From assembly GCF_014851915.1 (NCBI RefSeq), contig NZ_JACVAP010000002.1:738763-802762 (forward strand): DNA of 64,000 nucleotides, in the 5' to 3' direction. Positions 1 through 11,596 of the stretch are shown here, one piece after another. The translations under genes were made by a program, and so were the position numbers. The notes under the pieces are model-generated. The model worked only from the letters and a program-made list of their open reading frames with translations. It made no database searches and was not told where the DNA came from. Position 1 is the stretch's first letter. The number at the start of each line of letters is the position of its first letter. The stretch is from Xanthomonas sp. XNM01 (GTDB taxonomy: Bacteria > Pseudomonadota > Gammaproteobacteria > Xanthomonadales > Xanthomonadaceae).

Positions 1-2
1 GC

Positions 3-1067
<1,065 letters not shown>

Positions 1068-1307
1068 GCCGGACCGGCTCCGGTTCCGCGGCCCGCGTGC
1101 CGGTCCGCCGGCCCGGGTGCAGTGGCCCGGCGCGCTGGCCGCCCGGGGGCGGGTCTTTCGTTTCAGCCGATACCGGCGCCCGGCAGCGGCGCCGGATCCG
1201 CTCGTCCGGAACAGGTTGATCCGGCGGCGGGCACCGGGCGGATGCGGGACACCGCAGGACCGCGTTATCCTGCCGGCAGGTCACGGCCAACGGGGGCGGA
1301 GCAGGCC

Positions 1308-2375
1308 TTGGATATCGTCATCGTCGACGACCAGGCATCGGCACGCACGATGCTGCGCCACATCATCGAGGACATCGCCTCGGAACTGGCCGTGCACGAT
1401 TTCGGCGATGCGCGCCAGGCGTTGACCTGGTGCGACGCCAACCCGGTCGATCTGCTGCTGCTCGACTACCGCATGCCGAACATGGACGGGCTGGAGTTCG
1501 CCCGCCGTTTCCGGCGTCTGCCCAAGCACCGCGACATCCCGATCATCCTGATCACCGTGGTCGGCGACGAGCCGATCCGGCAGGCCGCGCTGGAAGCGGG
1601 CGTGATCGATTTCCTGGTCAAGCCGGTCCGTCCGCGCGAGCTGCGGGCGCGCTGCCACAACCTGCTGCAGCTGCGCCAGCAGGCCGAGACGGTCAAGCAG
1701 CGCGCGCTGTCGCTCGAGCAGCGGCTGCTGTCGAGCATGCACGAGGTCGAGGAGCGCGAACGCGAGACGCTGTCGCGGCTGGCGCGTGCGATCGAGTTCC
1801 GCGATGCCGGCACCAGTGCCTATCTGGAACGCATGTCGCGTGTGGCCGGCCTGATCGCCGAGGGCCTGGGGCTGCCCGGCGACGAAGTGCGCATCATCGA
1901 GATGGCCGCGCCGCTGCACGACATGGGCAAGATCGCGATTCCCGACGCGGTGCTGATGAAGCCCGGCAGTCTGGACCACGAGGAAATGGCGGTGATGCGG
2001 CGCCACCCGCGGATCGGCTACGAGCTGCTCAGCGGCAGCCAGAACCGGTTCATCCAGGTCGGTGCGGTGATCGCGCTGCGCCACCACGAGCGCTACGACG
2101 GCAGCGGCTATCCGGACGGCCTGGCCGGCGAGGCGATCCCGCTGGAGGCCCGGATCGTGGCGGTGGCCGACGTGTTCGATGCGCTGATCTCGCCGCGCCC
2201 GTACAAGGAGGCGTGGACCATCGATGGCGCGCTGGCGTACCTGTACGCGCAGCGTGGCCGGCTGTTCGATCCGGGCTGCGTCGATGCGCTGATGCGCAAC
2301 CGCGAGCGCCTGCAGCAGGTGTGCGAGCAGTACTCGATCGCCTCCGCGCGTCCCGGAGGGCTCGACCATGTCTGA
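1308..2375 (+). CDS. rpfG: RpfG-type two-component response regulator with HD-GYP domain
   Basis: Predicted cyclic-di-GMP phosphodiesterase that acts as output of the RpfC sensor in DSF-type cell-cell signalling. An N-terminal receiver domain (about residues 1-125) carries the phospho-acceptor Asp in LLLLDYRMP (codon at nt 1464). It is followed by a coiled linker and an HD-GYP domain with HD in LHDMGK (about residues 204-205) and intact GYP in GSGYPDG (about 267-269). The sequence reads very close to Xanthomonas RpfG throughout. The start is uncertain: homology begins at LDIVIVDDQ, so a TTG at 1308 behind the purine-rich GGGGGCGGA is taken; an ATG at 1242 is an alternative that adds 22 residues. 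Its stop overlaps the rpfC start by 8 bp, implying translational coupling. Confidence 0.93.
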   Translation: MDIVIVDDQASARTMLRHIIEDIASELAVHDFGDARQALTWCDANPVDLLLLDYRMPNMDGLEFARRFRRLPKHRDIPIILITVVGDEPIRQAALEAGVIDFLVKPVRPRELRARCHNLLQLRQQAETVKQRALSLEQRLLSSMHEVEERERETLSRLARAIEFRDAGTSAYLERMSRVAGLIAEGLGLPGDEVRIIEMAAPLHDMGKIAIPDAVLMKPGSLDHEEMAVMRRHPRIGYELLSGSQNRFIQVGAVIALRHHERYDGSGYPDGLAGEAIPLEARIVAVADVFDALISPRPYKEAWTIDGALAYLYAQRGRLFDPGCVDALMRNRERLQQVCEQYSIASARPGGLDHV

Positions 2376-4551
2376 TGTCGTGGCGTGGATCAGGCGGCGG
2401 CTGTCGCAGCGCCCGGACAGCGAGCATGGCCAGGCGCTGATCCGGATCGCGCTGATCCTGCTGATCCTCGGTTACGTGCTGTTGCCGGGCCCGCGCGCGG
2501 AGCTGTCGGCCGGCCAGTACCGCGACGTGCTGGCGATCGTGCTCGGCGGGCTGACCCTGAGCCTGGGCATCTTCGCCGCGCTGCTGGTGCGCCCTGGCCG
2601 CTCCGACGTGCGCCGCTGCCTGGGCATGGTCGCCGACTACGGGCTGATGGCCGCCGGCATGATCCGCATGGGCGAGCCGCTGGCCTGGGTCTACATCGTG
2701 GTGATGTGGGTGACGGTGGGCAATGGCCTGCGCTACGGCAACCGCTACCTGTACCTTGCAGTGGCCGCGGCGCTGGCCAGCTTCGGCGCGGTGCTGGCAC
2801 TGGACGACTACTGGCAGCGCAACCTGAGCCTGGGCATCGGCCTGCTGGTGGGACTGGCGGCGGTCCCGCTGTACCTGTCCAACCTGCTGCGCCAGCTGAC
2901 CCGCGCCACCCGCGAGGCGCGCCGCGCCAGCGAGGCCAAGAGCCGGTTCCTGGCCAACATGAGCCACGAGTTCCGCACCCCGCTCAATGGCCTGGCCGGC
3001 ATGTCCGAGCTGCTGGTCACCACCCGGCTGGACGACGAGCAGCGCGAATGCGTGCGCACCATCCAGGCGTCCACGCGCAGCCTGATGGCGCTGGTGACCG
3101 ACGTGCTCGACATCTCGGCGATCGAGGCCGGCAAGCTGCGGCTCGATCCGGAGGATTTCTCGGTCCGCGAACTGATGGGCGGGATCGGGCTGATCCTGCA
3201 GCCGCAGGCGCGCGCCAAGAAGCTCGATTACCTGGTGGTCATCGACGACGCGGTACCGCCGCTGGTGCATGGCGATGCCGGGCACCTGCGCCAGATCCTG
3301 CTCAACCTGGTCAGCAATGCGGTCAAGTTCACCGACCAGGGCCGGGTGCGCGTGGACGTGCGCCCGCTGGCCGAAGGTGGCGATGCGCACGAAGGCGCGC
3401 CGCTGTGGCTGCGCTTCACCGTCACCGATACCGGCATCGGCATCCCGCACGCGATGCGCGGACGCCTGTTCGAGGCTTTCGAGCAGGGCGATGCCGGGCT
3501 GGCGAGGCGCTACGGTGGCACCGGGCTGGGCACCACCATCGCCCGCGGCCTGGCCGAGGCGATGGGCGGGCGGATCGGCTACGAGCCGGCCGAAGGACGC
3601 AGCGGCAGCCGCTTCTGGCTGGAGCTGCCGCTGCGCGTGGCCGGTGGCGCCGGGCGCGTGCCGGCACCGGCGCTGGAGGGCGGGCTCGCCGAGGAGACGC
3701 GCGACGCCGGCGGCAACGTGATCGCCTTCAGCGACCCGTTCCTGCGCCACCGCGCGCGGATCCGCAGCATGCAGGTGCTGATCGCCGACGACTACGAGGC
3801 CAATCGCATGGTCCTGCAGCGCCTGCTGCAGAAGGCCGGCCACCGCGTCACCAGCGTCGACGGCGGCGAACACGTGCTGGAAGCGATGGCCGGCACCGAC
3901 TACGACGCGGTCATCGTCGACCTGCACATGCCCGATGTCAGCGGCCTGGACCTGCTCAGGCAGCTGAAGGTGATGCAGGCCGGCGGCGGCACGCGCACCC
4001 CGGTGATCATCCTCAGCGCCGATGTCACGCCCGAATCGATCCAGCGCTGCGAGCAGGCCGGCGCCTATGCGTTCCTGTCCAAACCGGTCGCCGCCGGACG
4101 GCTGCTGGATACGCTGGCCGACATCGCGGCCCAGCGCGGCCGCCGCAGCGCGACCCTGCCGCAGCGGCCGCAGGCGCCGGCCGATGCGGTGTTCGATCCG
4201 GGCGTGCTCGACGAACTGGCGGCGATGGGCATGGGCGAGGCGTTCGAACGCGAGTTCGTCGCGCACTGCCTGGCCGATGCCGACGGCTGCATCGGCGCGA
4301 TGGCCCACGCCGGCGAGAGTGCGGACTGGGCGCGGCTGCGCGACCACGCGCACGCGATCAAGGGCGTGGCCTGCAACACCGGCCTGGTCAAGGTGGCCGA
4401 GCAGGGCAGCGAGCTGATGCGGCTGGCCGACTGGCAGATCCGCAATGAATGGCGGCAGCGGCTGTCGATGCTCAACGCCGCGCTGACCCAGGGCCGCGAG
4501 GCGCTGGCCGCGCGCCTGCGCCAGGCCGATACCCGCGACGGCGATCCGTAA
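2368..4551 (+). CDS. rpfC: RpfC-type hybrid sensor histidine kinase
   Basis: Inner-membrane sensor kinase; in Xanthomonas the orthologue senses the fatty-acid signal DSF and phosphorylates RpfG. 727 aa, the usual RpfC length. About five hydrophobic segments lie in residues 23-170, then the dimerisation/phospho-acceptor helix with His200 (NMSHEFRTP), an ATPase domain with N (NLVSNAVKF) and G boxes (DTGIGIP, GGTGLGTTIA), a receiver domain with Asp518 (VIVDLHMP), and a C-terminal HPt domain with His662 (HAIKG). All phosphorelay residues are present. The ATG lies inside the last codons of rpfG. Unlike the Xanthomonas cluster, the kinase follows rpfG, and neither rpfF nor rpfB is adjacent. Confidence 0.93.
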   Translation: MSDVVAWIRRRLSQRPDSEHGQALIRIALILLILGYVLLPGPRAELSAGQYRDVLAIVLGGLTLSLGIFAALLVRPGRSDVRRCLGMVADYGLMAAGMIRMGEPLAWVYIVVMWVTVGNGLRYGNRYLYLAVAAALASFGAVLALDDYWQRNLSLGIGLLVGLAAVPLYLSNLLRQLTRATREARRASEAKSRFLANMSHEFRTPLNGLAGMSELLVTTRLDDEQRECVRTIQASTRSLMALVTDVLDISAIEAGKLRLDPEDFSVRELMGGIGLILQPQARAKKLDYLVVIDDAVPPLVHGDAGHLRQILLNLVSNAVKFTDQGRVRVDVRPLAEGGDAHEGAPLWLRFTVTDTGIGIPHAMRGRLFEAFEQGDAGLARRYGGTGLGTTIARGLAEAMGGRIGYEPAEGRSGSRFWLELPLRVAGGAGRVPAPALEGGLAEETRDAGGNVIAFSDPFLRHRARIRSMQVLIADDYEANRMVLQRLLQKAGHRVTSVDGGEHVLEAMAGTDYDAVIVDLHMPDVSGLDLLRQLKVMQAGGGTRTPVIILSADVTPESIQRCEQAGAYAFLSKPVAAGRLLDTLADIAAQRGRRSATLPQRPQAPADAVFDPGVLDELAAMGMGEAFEREFVAHCLADADGCIGAMAHAGESADWARLRDHAHAIKGVACNTGLVKVAEQGSELMRLADWQIRNEWRQRLSMLNAALTQGREALAARLRQADTRDGDP

Positions 4552-4592
4552 CGCCGGGCGGCGCGGTCCGCCTGTGGGCGGCCGTTGCGTCG

Positions 4593-7157
4593 TCAGCCGC
4601 GTGCGGCGGCCTGTTCGGCCAGCAGGCGCCGGGCGAACTCGTCCGGCGGCAGCCCGGGCGCGAACAGGAATCCCTGGCCGACCGGGACGCCCAGTTCGAG
4701 CAGGAAACGCCGTTGCGCCTCCGACTCCACGCCTTCGGCGACCAGGCCCAGACCCAGGCTGCGGGCGATGCCGCACACCGCCTCGCACACCGCCACGTCG
4801 GAGTGGTTGTCCGGCACGCCCTCCATGAACAACTGGCTGAGCTTGAGCCCGTGGATCGGCAGACGGCGCAGGTAGTTCAGCGCGCTGTAGCCCTCGCCGA
4901 AGTCGTCGATGGTCAGCACCACGCCCATCTGCCGCAGGTCGGCGAAGGTGCGCAGCGTGGCCGGCGCATCCTCGATCAGCACCCGCTCGGTGAACTCGAG
5001 CTCCAGAGCCGAGCCTGGCAGGCCATGCTCCTGCAGGGTGCGCCGCACCTTGGCGGCCAGGTCCTCGGAGACGAACTGCCGGTAGGAGACGTTGATCGCC
5101 ACCCGCACGATGCCCAGCCCCTGCTGCTGCCACTCGCGTACCTGGCGGCATGCTTCGCGCAGGACCCAGTCGCCGATCCGCACGATGTCGCCGGTGGTCT
5201 CGGCATGGCCGATGAACAGGTCCGGGCGCAGTTCGCCGAGCTGGTGGCTCTGCCAGCGGATCAACGCCTCGGCGGCGACGATGCGGCCGCGGCGCAGGTC
5301 CACCTGCGGCTGGTAGACCAGGCGGAACTCGGCGTTGTCGAGCGCGCGCCGCAGCTGGGTCTCGATCTGCAGCCGGTCCTGCTGGCGCTGGGCCAGGTCG
5401 GGGGTGAATTCCTGCCAGGTATTGCGGCTGCGGTGCTTGCAGTCGTACATGGCGATGTCGGCGCTCTGGATCAGCTGCTGCGGCCGGCTGCCGTCGGCCG
5501 GCGCGTAGGCGATGCCGATGCTGGCGCCGATGGTGAATTCGTCCTCGCCGAAGCGGAACGGGCGCGTCAGCGCCGCCAGGATCGCGTCGGCCAGCCGCCG
5601 CGCCTGGCCCGCGTCGGAGCCGGTGTCGCAGACCACCAGGAACTCGTCGCCGCCGAAGCGGGCCAGCAGGCCCTCGGTGCCGATCGCCATGCCGATGCGC
5701 TGCGCGGTGCGGATCAGCAGTTCGTCGCCGGCACCGTGGCCGAGCACGTCGTTGACCGTCTTGAACCGGTCCAGGTCGATGTAGAGCACGGCCAGCTGCG
5801 ACGTCGACGGATCCTGCAGGCGGGTGTCCAGCTCGCCCAGGATCGCGTCGCGGTTGCGGATGCCGGTGAGCGGGTCGGTGCGCGCCTGCACCCGCAGGGT
5901 TTCCTCGGCCTGCTTGCGCTCGGTGATGTCCTGCAGGGTGCCGGCGATGCGCGGCGAGGCGTGCTTGCCCGGCTCGACCTCGCCGATCATCCGCACCCAG
6001 AAGCTGTGGCCGTCGCTGCGCTGGCCCTGCAGTTCCATGTCGAAGCTGCGGCGGTCCTCGTAGATGCGCTCCAGCGCGCCCTCCAGCCGGCGCTGGTCCA
6101 GCGGGCGCAGGCGGGCCAGCAGGTCCTCCATGCTGTGCCGGCCGACGTCCAGGTCGACGATGCGCAGCGTCTCGTCGGTCAGGTAGAGGTGGCGGCGGCT
6201 GCGGTCCCATTCCCAGCCGCCGATGTGGGCCAGCGACTGCGCGCGGTCGAACAGCGTGTTGTCGCGCTTGAGGTCGGTGATGTCGCTGAACAGCACGAAC
6301 ACGTGATCGGCGCAGTCGCGTCCGGACGAGAACACCGGCACCGTGGTCGCCGAGATCCAGATCATGTGGTCGCTGGGCAGGTGGTGCAGGCCGATCGTGG
6401 TGCTGGGCACGATCTGGCCGCTGCGCAGCGCACGCGACATCGGCCAGCGCTCGCGTGGCAGGCTGCGGCCGTGCTCGTCGACCACGCTCCAGTCGGCGAA
6501 GCGCGGCGGCCCGTCAAGGCGTCCGCCGAAGCCCAGGATCCGGTGCGCGGCCGGATTGGCCGACAGCAGCGCGAACTGGCGGTCGATCAGCAGCACGCCC
6601 TTGTCGATGGACTCCAGCAGCAGCCGGTAGCGCGACTCGGCCTGCCAGCGGCCGCTGAGGTCGCGCGCCACCGCGACGATGCAGCGCCGTCCATCGTGTT
6701 CGAAGCCGGCCGAGTGCACCTCCACCGGGAAGCGGCTGCCGTCGCCACGCATGTTGGTGACTTCGATGACGTAGGTCTCGCCGCGGTCCAGCGTGTCCCA
6801 CACCGGGCACAGATGGTCCGGCGGCAGGTCCGGGTTGAGGGTCTCGATCGGCTGGCCGACGATCGCCTCGCGCGGGCGGCCGTAGGCGAGCACGCCGGCG
6901 CGGTTGAGGTCCAGCACGGTGCCGCCTTCGCTGAGGATGCTGACCGGGTCGGGCACCGCGTCGAACAGCGTGGTGTAGCGCAGGCGCGCGTGCTCGGCCT
7001 CGGCCTGGCTGCGCAGCAGCGCGTCGCGTGCCCGCACCAGCAGGGCGCGGGTCTGCGCGGGCAGGGCAGGGTCGTCGATCGCGCCGGCCAGCGCCTCCAG
7101 CACCGCGTCCGCCTGCGCCCCGGCGATGCTGTCGGAGGCGGGCGCGGCCAGGTTCAT
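4593..7157 (-). CDS. PAS-GGDEF-EAL cyclic-di-GMP signalling protein
   Basis: Predicted bifunctional c-di-GMP enzyme, 854 aa, with no clear membrane segment. Order: an N-terminal helical stretch, three or so PAS-like sensor domains (about residues 50-420), a GGDEF domain with intact RFGGDEF, then an EAL domain. The EAL residues known to bind metal or substrate appear present: EAL in AEALIRW, Asn in VAINVS, Glu in LELEFTE, DD in TIDDFGEGYS, Glu in AEGVES and Gln in GQGFLF. Two loop positions deviate from consensus: DDFGEGYS where DDFGTGYS is usual, and LKLSQLF where LKIDxSF is usual. The start ATG overlaps the stop of the HMG-CoA lyase gene by 4 bp (ATGA), so it may ride on that operon, although its function is unrelated. 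Confidence 0.9.
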   Translation of the reverse strand: MNLAAPASDSIAGAQADAVLEALAGAIDDPALPAQTRALLVRARDALLRSQAEAEHARLRYTTLFDAVPDPVSILSEGGTVLDLNRAGVLAYGRPREAIVGQPIETLNPDLPPDHLCPVWDTLDRGETYVIEVTNMRGDGSRFPVEVHSAGFEHDGRRCIVAVARDLSGRWQAESRYRLLLESIDKGVLLIDRQFALLSANPAAHRILGFGGRLDGPPRFADWSVVDEHGRSLPRERWPMSRALRSGQIVPSTTIGLHHLPSDHMIWISATTVPVFSSGRDCADHVFVLFSDITDLKRDNTLFDRAQSLAHIGGWEWDRSRRHLYLTDETLRIVDLDVGRHSMEDLLARLRPLDQRRLEGALERIYEDRRSFDMELQGQRSDGHSFWVRMIGEVEPGKHASPRIAGTLQDITERKQAEETLRVQARTDPLTGIRNRDAILGELDTRLQDPSTSQLAVLYIDLDRFKTVNDVLGHGAGDELLIRTAQRIGMAIGTEGLLARFGGDEFLVVCDTGSDAGQARRLADAILAALTRPFRFGEDEFTIGASIGIAYAPADGSRPQQLIQSADIAMYDCKHRSRNTWQEFTPDLAQRQQDRLQIETQLRRALDNAEFRLVYQPQVDLRRGRIVAAEALIRWQSHQLGELRPDLFIGHAETTGDIVRIGDWVLREACRQVREWQQQGLGIVRVAINVSYRQFVSEDLAAKVRRTLQEHGLPGSALELEFTERVLIEDAPATLRTFADLRQMGVVLTIDDFGEGYSALNYLRRLPIHGLKLSQLFMEGVPDNHSDVAVCEAVCGIARSLGLGLVAEGVESEAQRRFLLELGVPVGQGFLFAPGLPPDEFARRLLAEQAAARG

Positions 7158-8046
7158 GCGTCGGCCAGCGCCTGTCCGACCCGGCTGCCGGTCGGCCGTC
7201 CCAGCCGCCGCGCGAGCCAGCGGCCGGTATCGGCCAGTGCCTCCAGGTCGATGCCGGTCTGGATGCCGATGCCGTGCAGCATGTAGACCAGATCCTCGGT
7301 CGCCAGGTTGCCGGTGGCGCCGCGCGCGTACGGGCAGCCGCCGCTGCCGGCGACCGCGGCGTCGACCACCCGCACCCCGGCCTCCAGGCAGGCGGCCACG
7401 TTCGCCAGCGCCTGCCCGTAGGTGTCGTGGAAATGCACCGCCAGCGCGTCCATCGGCACCGCGCCGGCCACCGCTTCCAGCATCGCCCGCGCACGCCTGG
7501 GCGTGCCCACGCCGATGGTGTCGCCCAGCGAGATCTCGGCGCAGCCCAGCGCATGCAGGCGCGCGGCGACGCGGACCACGTCGTCCAGCGGCACCTCCCC
7601 CTGGTACGGACAGCCGAGCACGGTGGAGACGTAGCCGCGCACGCGCACGCCCTCGGCACGCGCCTGCTCGATCAGCGGGATGAAGCGCTCGATCGAGGCG
7701 TCGATCGAGGCATTGATGTTGCGCTGGTTGAAGGCCTCGGACGCGGCGGTGAACACCGCGACCTCGTCGGCGCCGGCCGCGCGCGCCCGGGTGTAGCCCT
7801 GCAGGTTGGGGACCAGCACCGGATAGACCACGCCGGGGTGGCGGGTGATGCCGGCCATCACCTGTTCGGCATCGCCCAGCTGCGGCACCCAGCGCGGACT
7901 GACGAAGCTGGTGACCTCGATGCAGCGCAGCCCGCAGGCGGACAGCCGGTCCACCAGCGCGATCTTGTCGGCGGTGGAGACCGGCGTGGCTTCGTTCTGC
8001 AGGCCATCGCGCGGACCGACCTCGACGATCCGCACCGCATCGCCGC

Positions 8047-8050
<4 letters not shown>
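7154..8050 (-). CDS. liuE: Hydroxymethylglutaryl-CoA lyase
   Basis: Last step of leucine catabolism: cleaves 3-hydroxy-3-methylglutaryl-CoA to acetoacetate and acetyl-CoA in the cytoplasm. 298 aa, the normal size for bacterial HMG-CoA lyases of the DRE-TIM metallolyase fold. Visible signatures are VGPRDGLQNE at the N-terminus (metal-binding Asp), the family motif STVLGCPYQGEV, metal-binding HFHDTYG, and the catalytic-loop cysteine in GSGGCPYARGATGN. The start at 8050 overlaps the upstream carboxylase stop by 4 bp, and the stop overlaps the downstream GGDEF-EAL gene by 4 bp, so this is a tightly packed operon. Gene name by pathway analogy to the liu genes of Pseudomonas. Confidence 0.95.
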
Positions 8051-10037
<1,987 letters not shown>

Positions 10038-10038
<1 letters not shown>

Positions 10039-10433
10039 CAGGGCTCCATGCCGTGGCAGACGGCTTCGATGTTGTGGCCGTCTGGATCGAGGACGAAGGC
10101 GGCGTAGTAGCCCGGGTGGTAGTGCGGGCGCAGGCCGGGCGCGCCGTTGTCGCGGGCGCCGGCGGCCATGGCCGCGGCGTGGAAGGCGTCGACCTGCGCA
10201 CGCGAGGCCGCGCTGAGCGCGACATGGGTGCCACCGGCCGGCGTCACTCCCGGCCAGTGGCCGATCCAGAACTGCGGCTTGGCATCCGGGCCGAAGCCGG
10301 CGCCGGCGTAGCCGCCGGTCTGGTCCGCGCCGATCTCCATCACCAGGCGGTGGCCCAGCACCGCCAGGAGGTCGGTGTAGAACGCGCGGCTGCGCGCGAG
10401 GTCGGCGACCTGCAGTCCGATATGGTCGAACAT
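10038..10433 (-). CDS. VOC-family (glyoxalase-like) protein
   Basis: Small 131-aa single-domain member of the vicinal oxygen chelate superfamily, with the typical start MFDHIGLQVADLARSRAFY and a C-terminal strand FVLDPDGHNIEAVCH supplying a conserved Glu. The exact reaction is unknown. It is wedged between the hydratase and the carboxylase alpha genes with 1-bp overlaps on both sides, so it is co-transcribed with leucine-degradation genes. By analogy with methylmalonyl-CoA epimerase-like VOC proteins it could act on an acyl-CoA or detoxify a by-product, but nothing in the sequence proves this. Confidence 0.85.
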
Positions 10434-11230
10434 CAGCGTGATTCCTTCTGCGCCCAGGCGGGCGGTCGTTTGTCGAGGAAGGCGGACAGCCCTTCCTGGC
10501 CTTCCGGCGAAACCCGCAGCGCGGCGATCAGCGCGGCGTTGTCGTGGTCGGTGGTCGTGGCGTCGTGCGCGCCGGAGGCGACACGGCCCACCAGCTGCTT
10601 GGCCGCGGCCGCGGCGACCGGACCGGCCCGCAGCAGCAGGGCGATCTGGCGCGCGATGGCCGCATCCAGCGCATCGGGCTCGACCACCTCGTGCAGCAGG
10701 CCGATCCGCAGCGCGGTGGCCGCATCGAAGGTCTCGCCGCTGGCGAACCAGCGCCGGGCCTGGCGCGGGCCGATCGCGGCGATCACGTAGGGCGAGATCA
10801 CCGCCGGCAGCAGGCCCAGCCGGCTTTCGGTCAGGCCGAAGCTGGCAGCAGGCACGCCGATGGCGATGTCGCAGCAGGCGACCAGACCGACCCCGCCGCC
10901 GAAGGCCGCGCCGTGGACGCGGGCGATGGTCGGGCGGGGCAGGGCGTCCAGGGTGCGCATCAGACGGGCCAGGGCCAGTGCGTCGTCGCGGTTGTCCGCC
11001 TCGCTGGCCGTGGCCATGCCGCGCATCCAGCCCAGGTCGGCGCCGGCCGAGAACGAGGCGCCGTCGCCCTCCAGCACGACCACCCGGACCTGCGGATCGC
11101 GGCCGGCCTCGTCCAGCGCGGCGGTCAGCGCGGCGATCAGGACGGGGTCGAAGGCATTGTGCAGCTGCGGCCGGTTCAGGCGCAGGCGCAGCACCTGCGC
11201 CGCACGCTCGATCAACAACGGTTCCGGCAT
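10433..11230 (-). CDS. liuC: Enoyl-CoA hydratase family, probable methylglutaconyl-CoA hydratase
   Basis: Crotonase-fold enzyme of 265 aa, predicted to hydrate 3-methylglutaconyl-CoA to HMG-CoA between the carboxylase and the lyase of the same operon. Oxyanion-hole segments are visible as SFSAGADLGWM and HGAAFGGGVGL, with the Glu-containing loop LTESRLGLLPAVISPYV typical of active hydratases. The start ATG at 11230 follows GGGAAG at a good distance; an ATG 12 bp further upstream is possible. It should not be mistaken for the DSF synthase RpfF, which belongs to the same fold but looks different. It is the first gene of the operon running to 4593, divergent from feoA. Confidence 0.9.
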   Translation of the reverse strand: MPEPLLIERAAQVLRLRLNRPQLHNAFDPVLIAALTAALDEAGRDPQVRVVVLEGDGASFSAGADLGWMRGMATASEADNRDDALALARLMRTLDALPRPTIARVHGAAFGGGVGLVACCDIAIGVPAASFGLTESRLGLLPAVISPYVIAAIGPRQARRWFASGETFDAATALRIGLLHEVVEPDALDAAIARQIALLLRAGPVAAAAAKQLVGRVASGAHDATTTDHDNAALIAALRVSPEGQEGLSAFLDKRPPAWAQKESR

Positions 11231-11308
11231 CGATCTTCCCATCTGTGCAAGGCAGCGTTCGATGATAGTCGGCCCCGCCGCCGCCGCCATGACGCACCGC
11301 GGCGATGT

Positions 11309-11327
11309 AAAATCGAGAATCATTTCC
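11309..11327. promoter_or_regulatory. Possible Fur box upstream of feoA
   Basis: AAAATCGAGAATCATTTCC agrees with the classical 19-bp Fur consensus at 12 of 19 positions, the best part being GAGAATCATT. It lies 18 bp before the feoA GTG start, in an AT-rich patch within an otherwise GC-rich region, where an iron-responsive repressor would be expected. Not tested against a matrix. Confidence 0.5.
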
Positions 11328-11344
11328 ATGTTGCCGGGCGTTCC

Positions 11345-11596
11345 GTGACGCTGACCGATCTGCCATTGCGCACTCCTGTTGTCGTCCAGTCCGTCCGCGA
11401 GACCGCCCACAACGATCCCATCGCCCGCCGCCTGCGCGAGCTGGGCTTCGTCGCGGGCGAACCGGTCGAGGTGATGGCGAAGGGGCCGTTCGGGGCCGAA
11501 CCGCTGCTGGTGCGCGTGGGCTATACCCGGTTCGCGCTGCGGCGCTCGGAGGCGGCGCGGGTGCAGGTGGCCCCGGCCACGGAGGACGCGGCATGA
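11345..11596 (+). CDS. feoA: Ferrous iron transport protein A
   Basis: Small cytoplasmic SH3-like protein (83 aa) needed for function of the FeoB ferrous iron permease. The sequence has the expected FeoA layout: an N-terminal TLTDLP, the central segment RRLRELGFVAGEPVEV, and a final beta-hairpin with FALRRSEAARVQV. The start is a GTG, because no ATG or TTG fits the domain boundary. The stop overlaps the feoB ATG by 4 bp (ATGA). A possible Fur operator precedes it, so iron repression is likely. Confidence 0.92.
   Translation: MTLTDLPLRTPVVVQSVRETAHNDPIARRLRELGFVAGEPVEVMAKGPFGAEPLLVRVGYTRFALRRSEAARVQVAPATEDAA

Noticed and set aside
2050..6210. 1386-codon open frame on the minus strand across rpfG, rpfC and the GGDEF-EAL gene
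   Set aside because: It is antisense to two well-conserved genes and out of frame with the third; composition is Ala/Arg/Pro/Gln-rich with no domain. A high-GC shadow.
4449..7286. 945-codon plus-strand open frame
   Set aside because: Antisense to the PAS-GGDEF-EAL gene, which has clear catalytic motifs; the plus frame shows none.
10433..11230. Reading the crotonase-fold gene as the DSF synthase RpfF missing from the rpf pair
   Set aside because: Length (265 aa against about 290), the active-site loops and the operon with carboxylase and HMG-CoA lyase fit methylglutaconyl-CoA hydratase.
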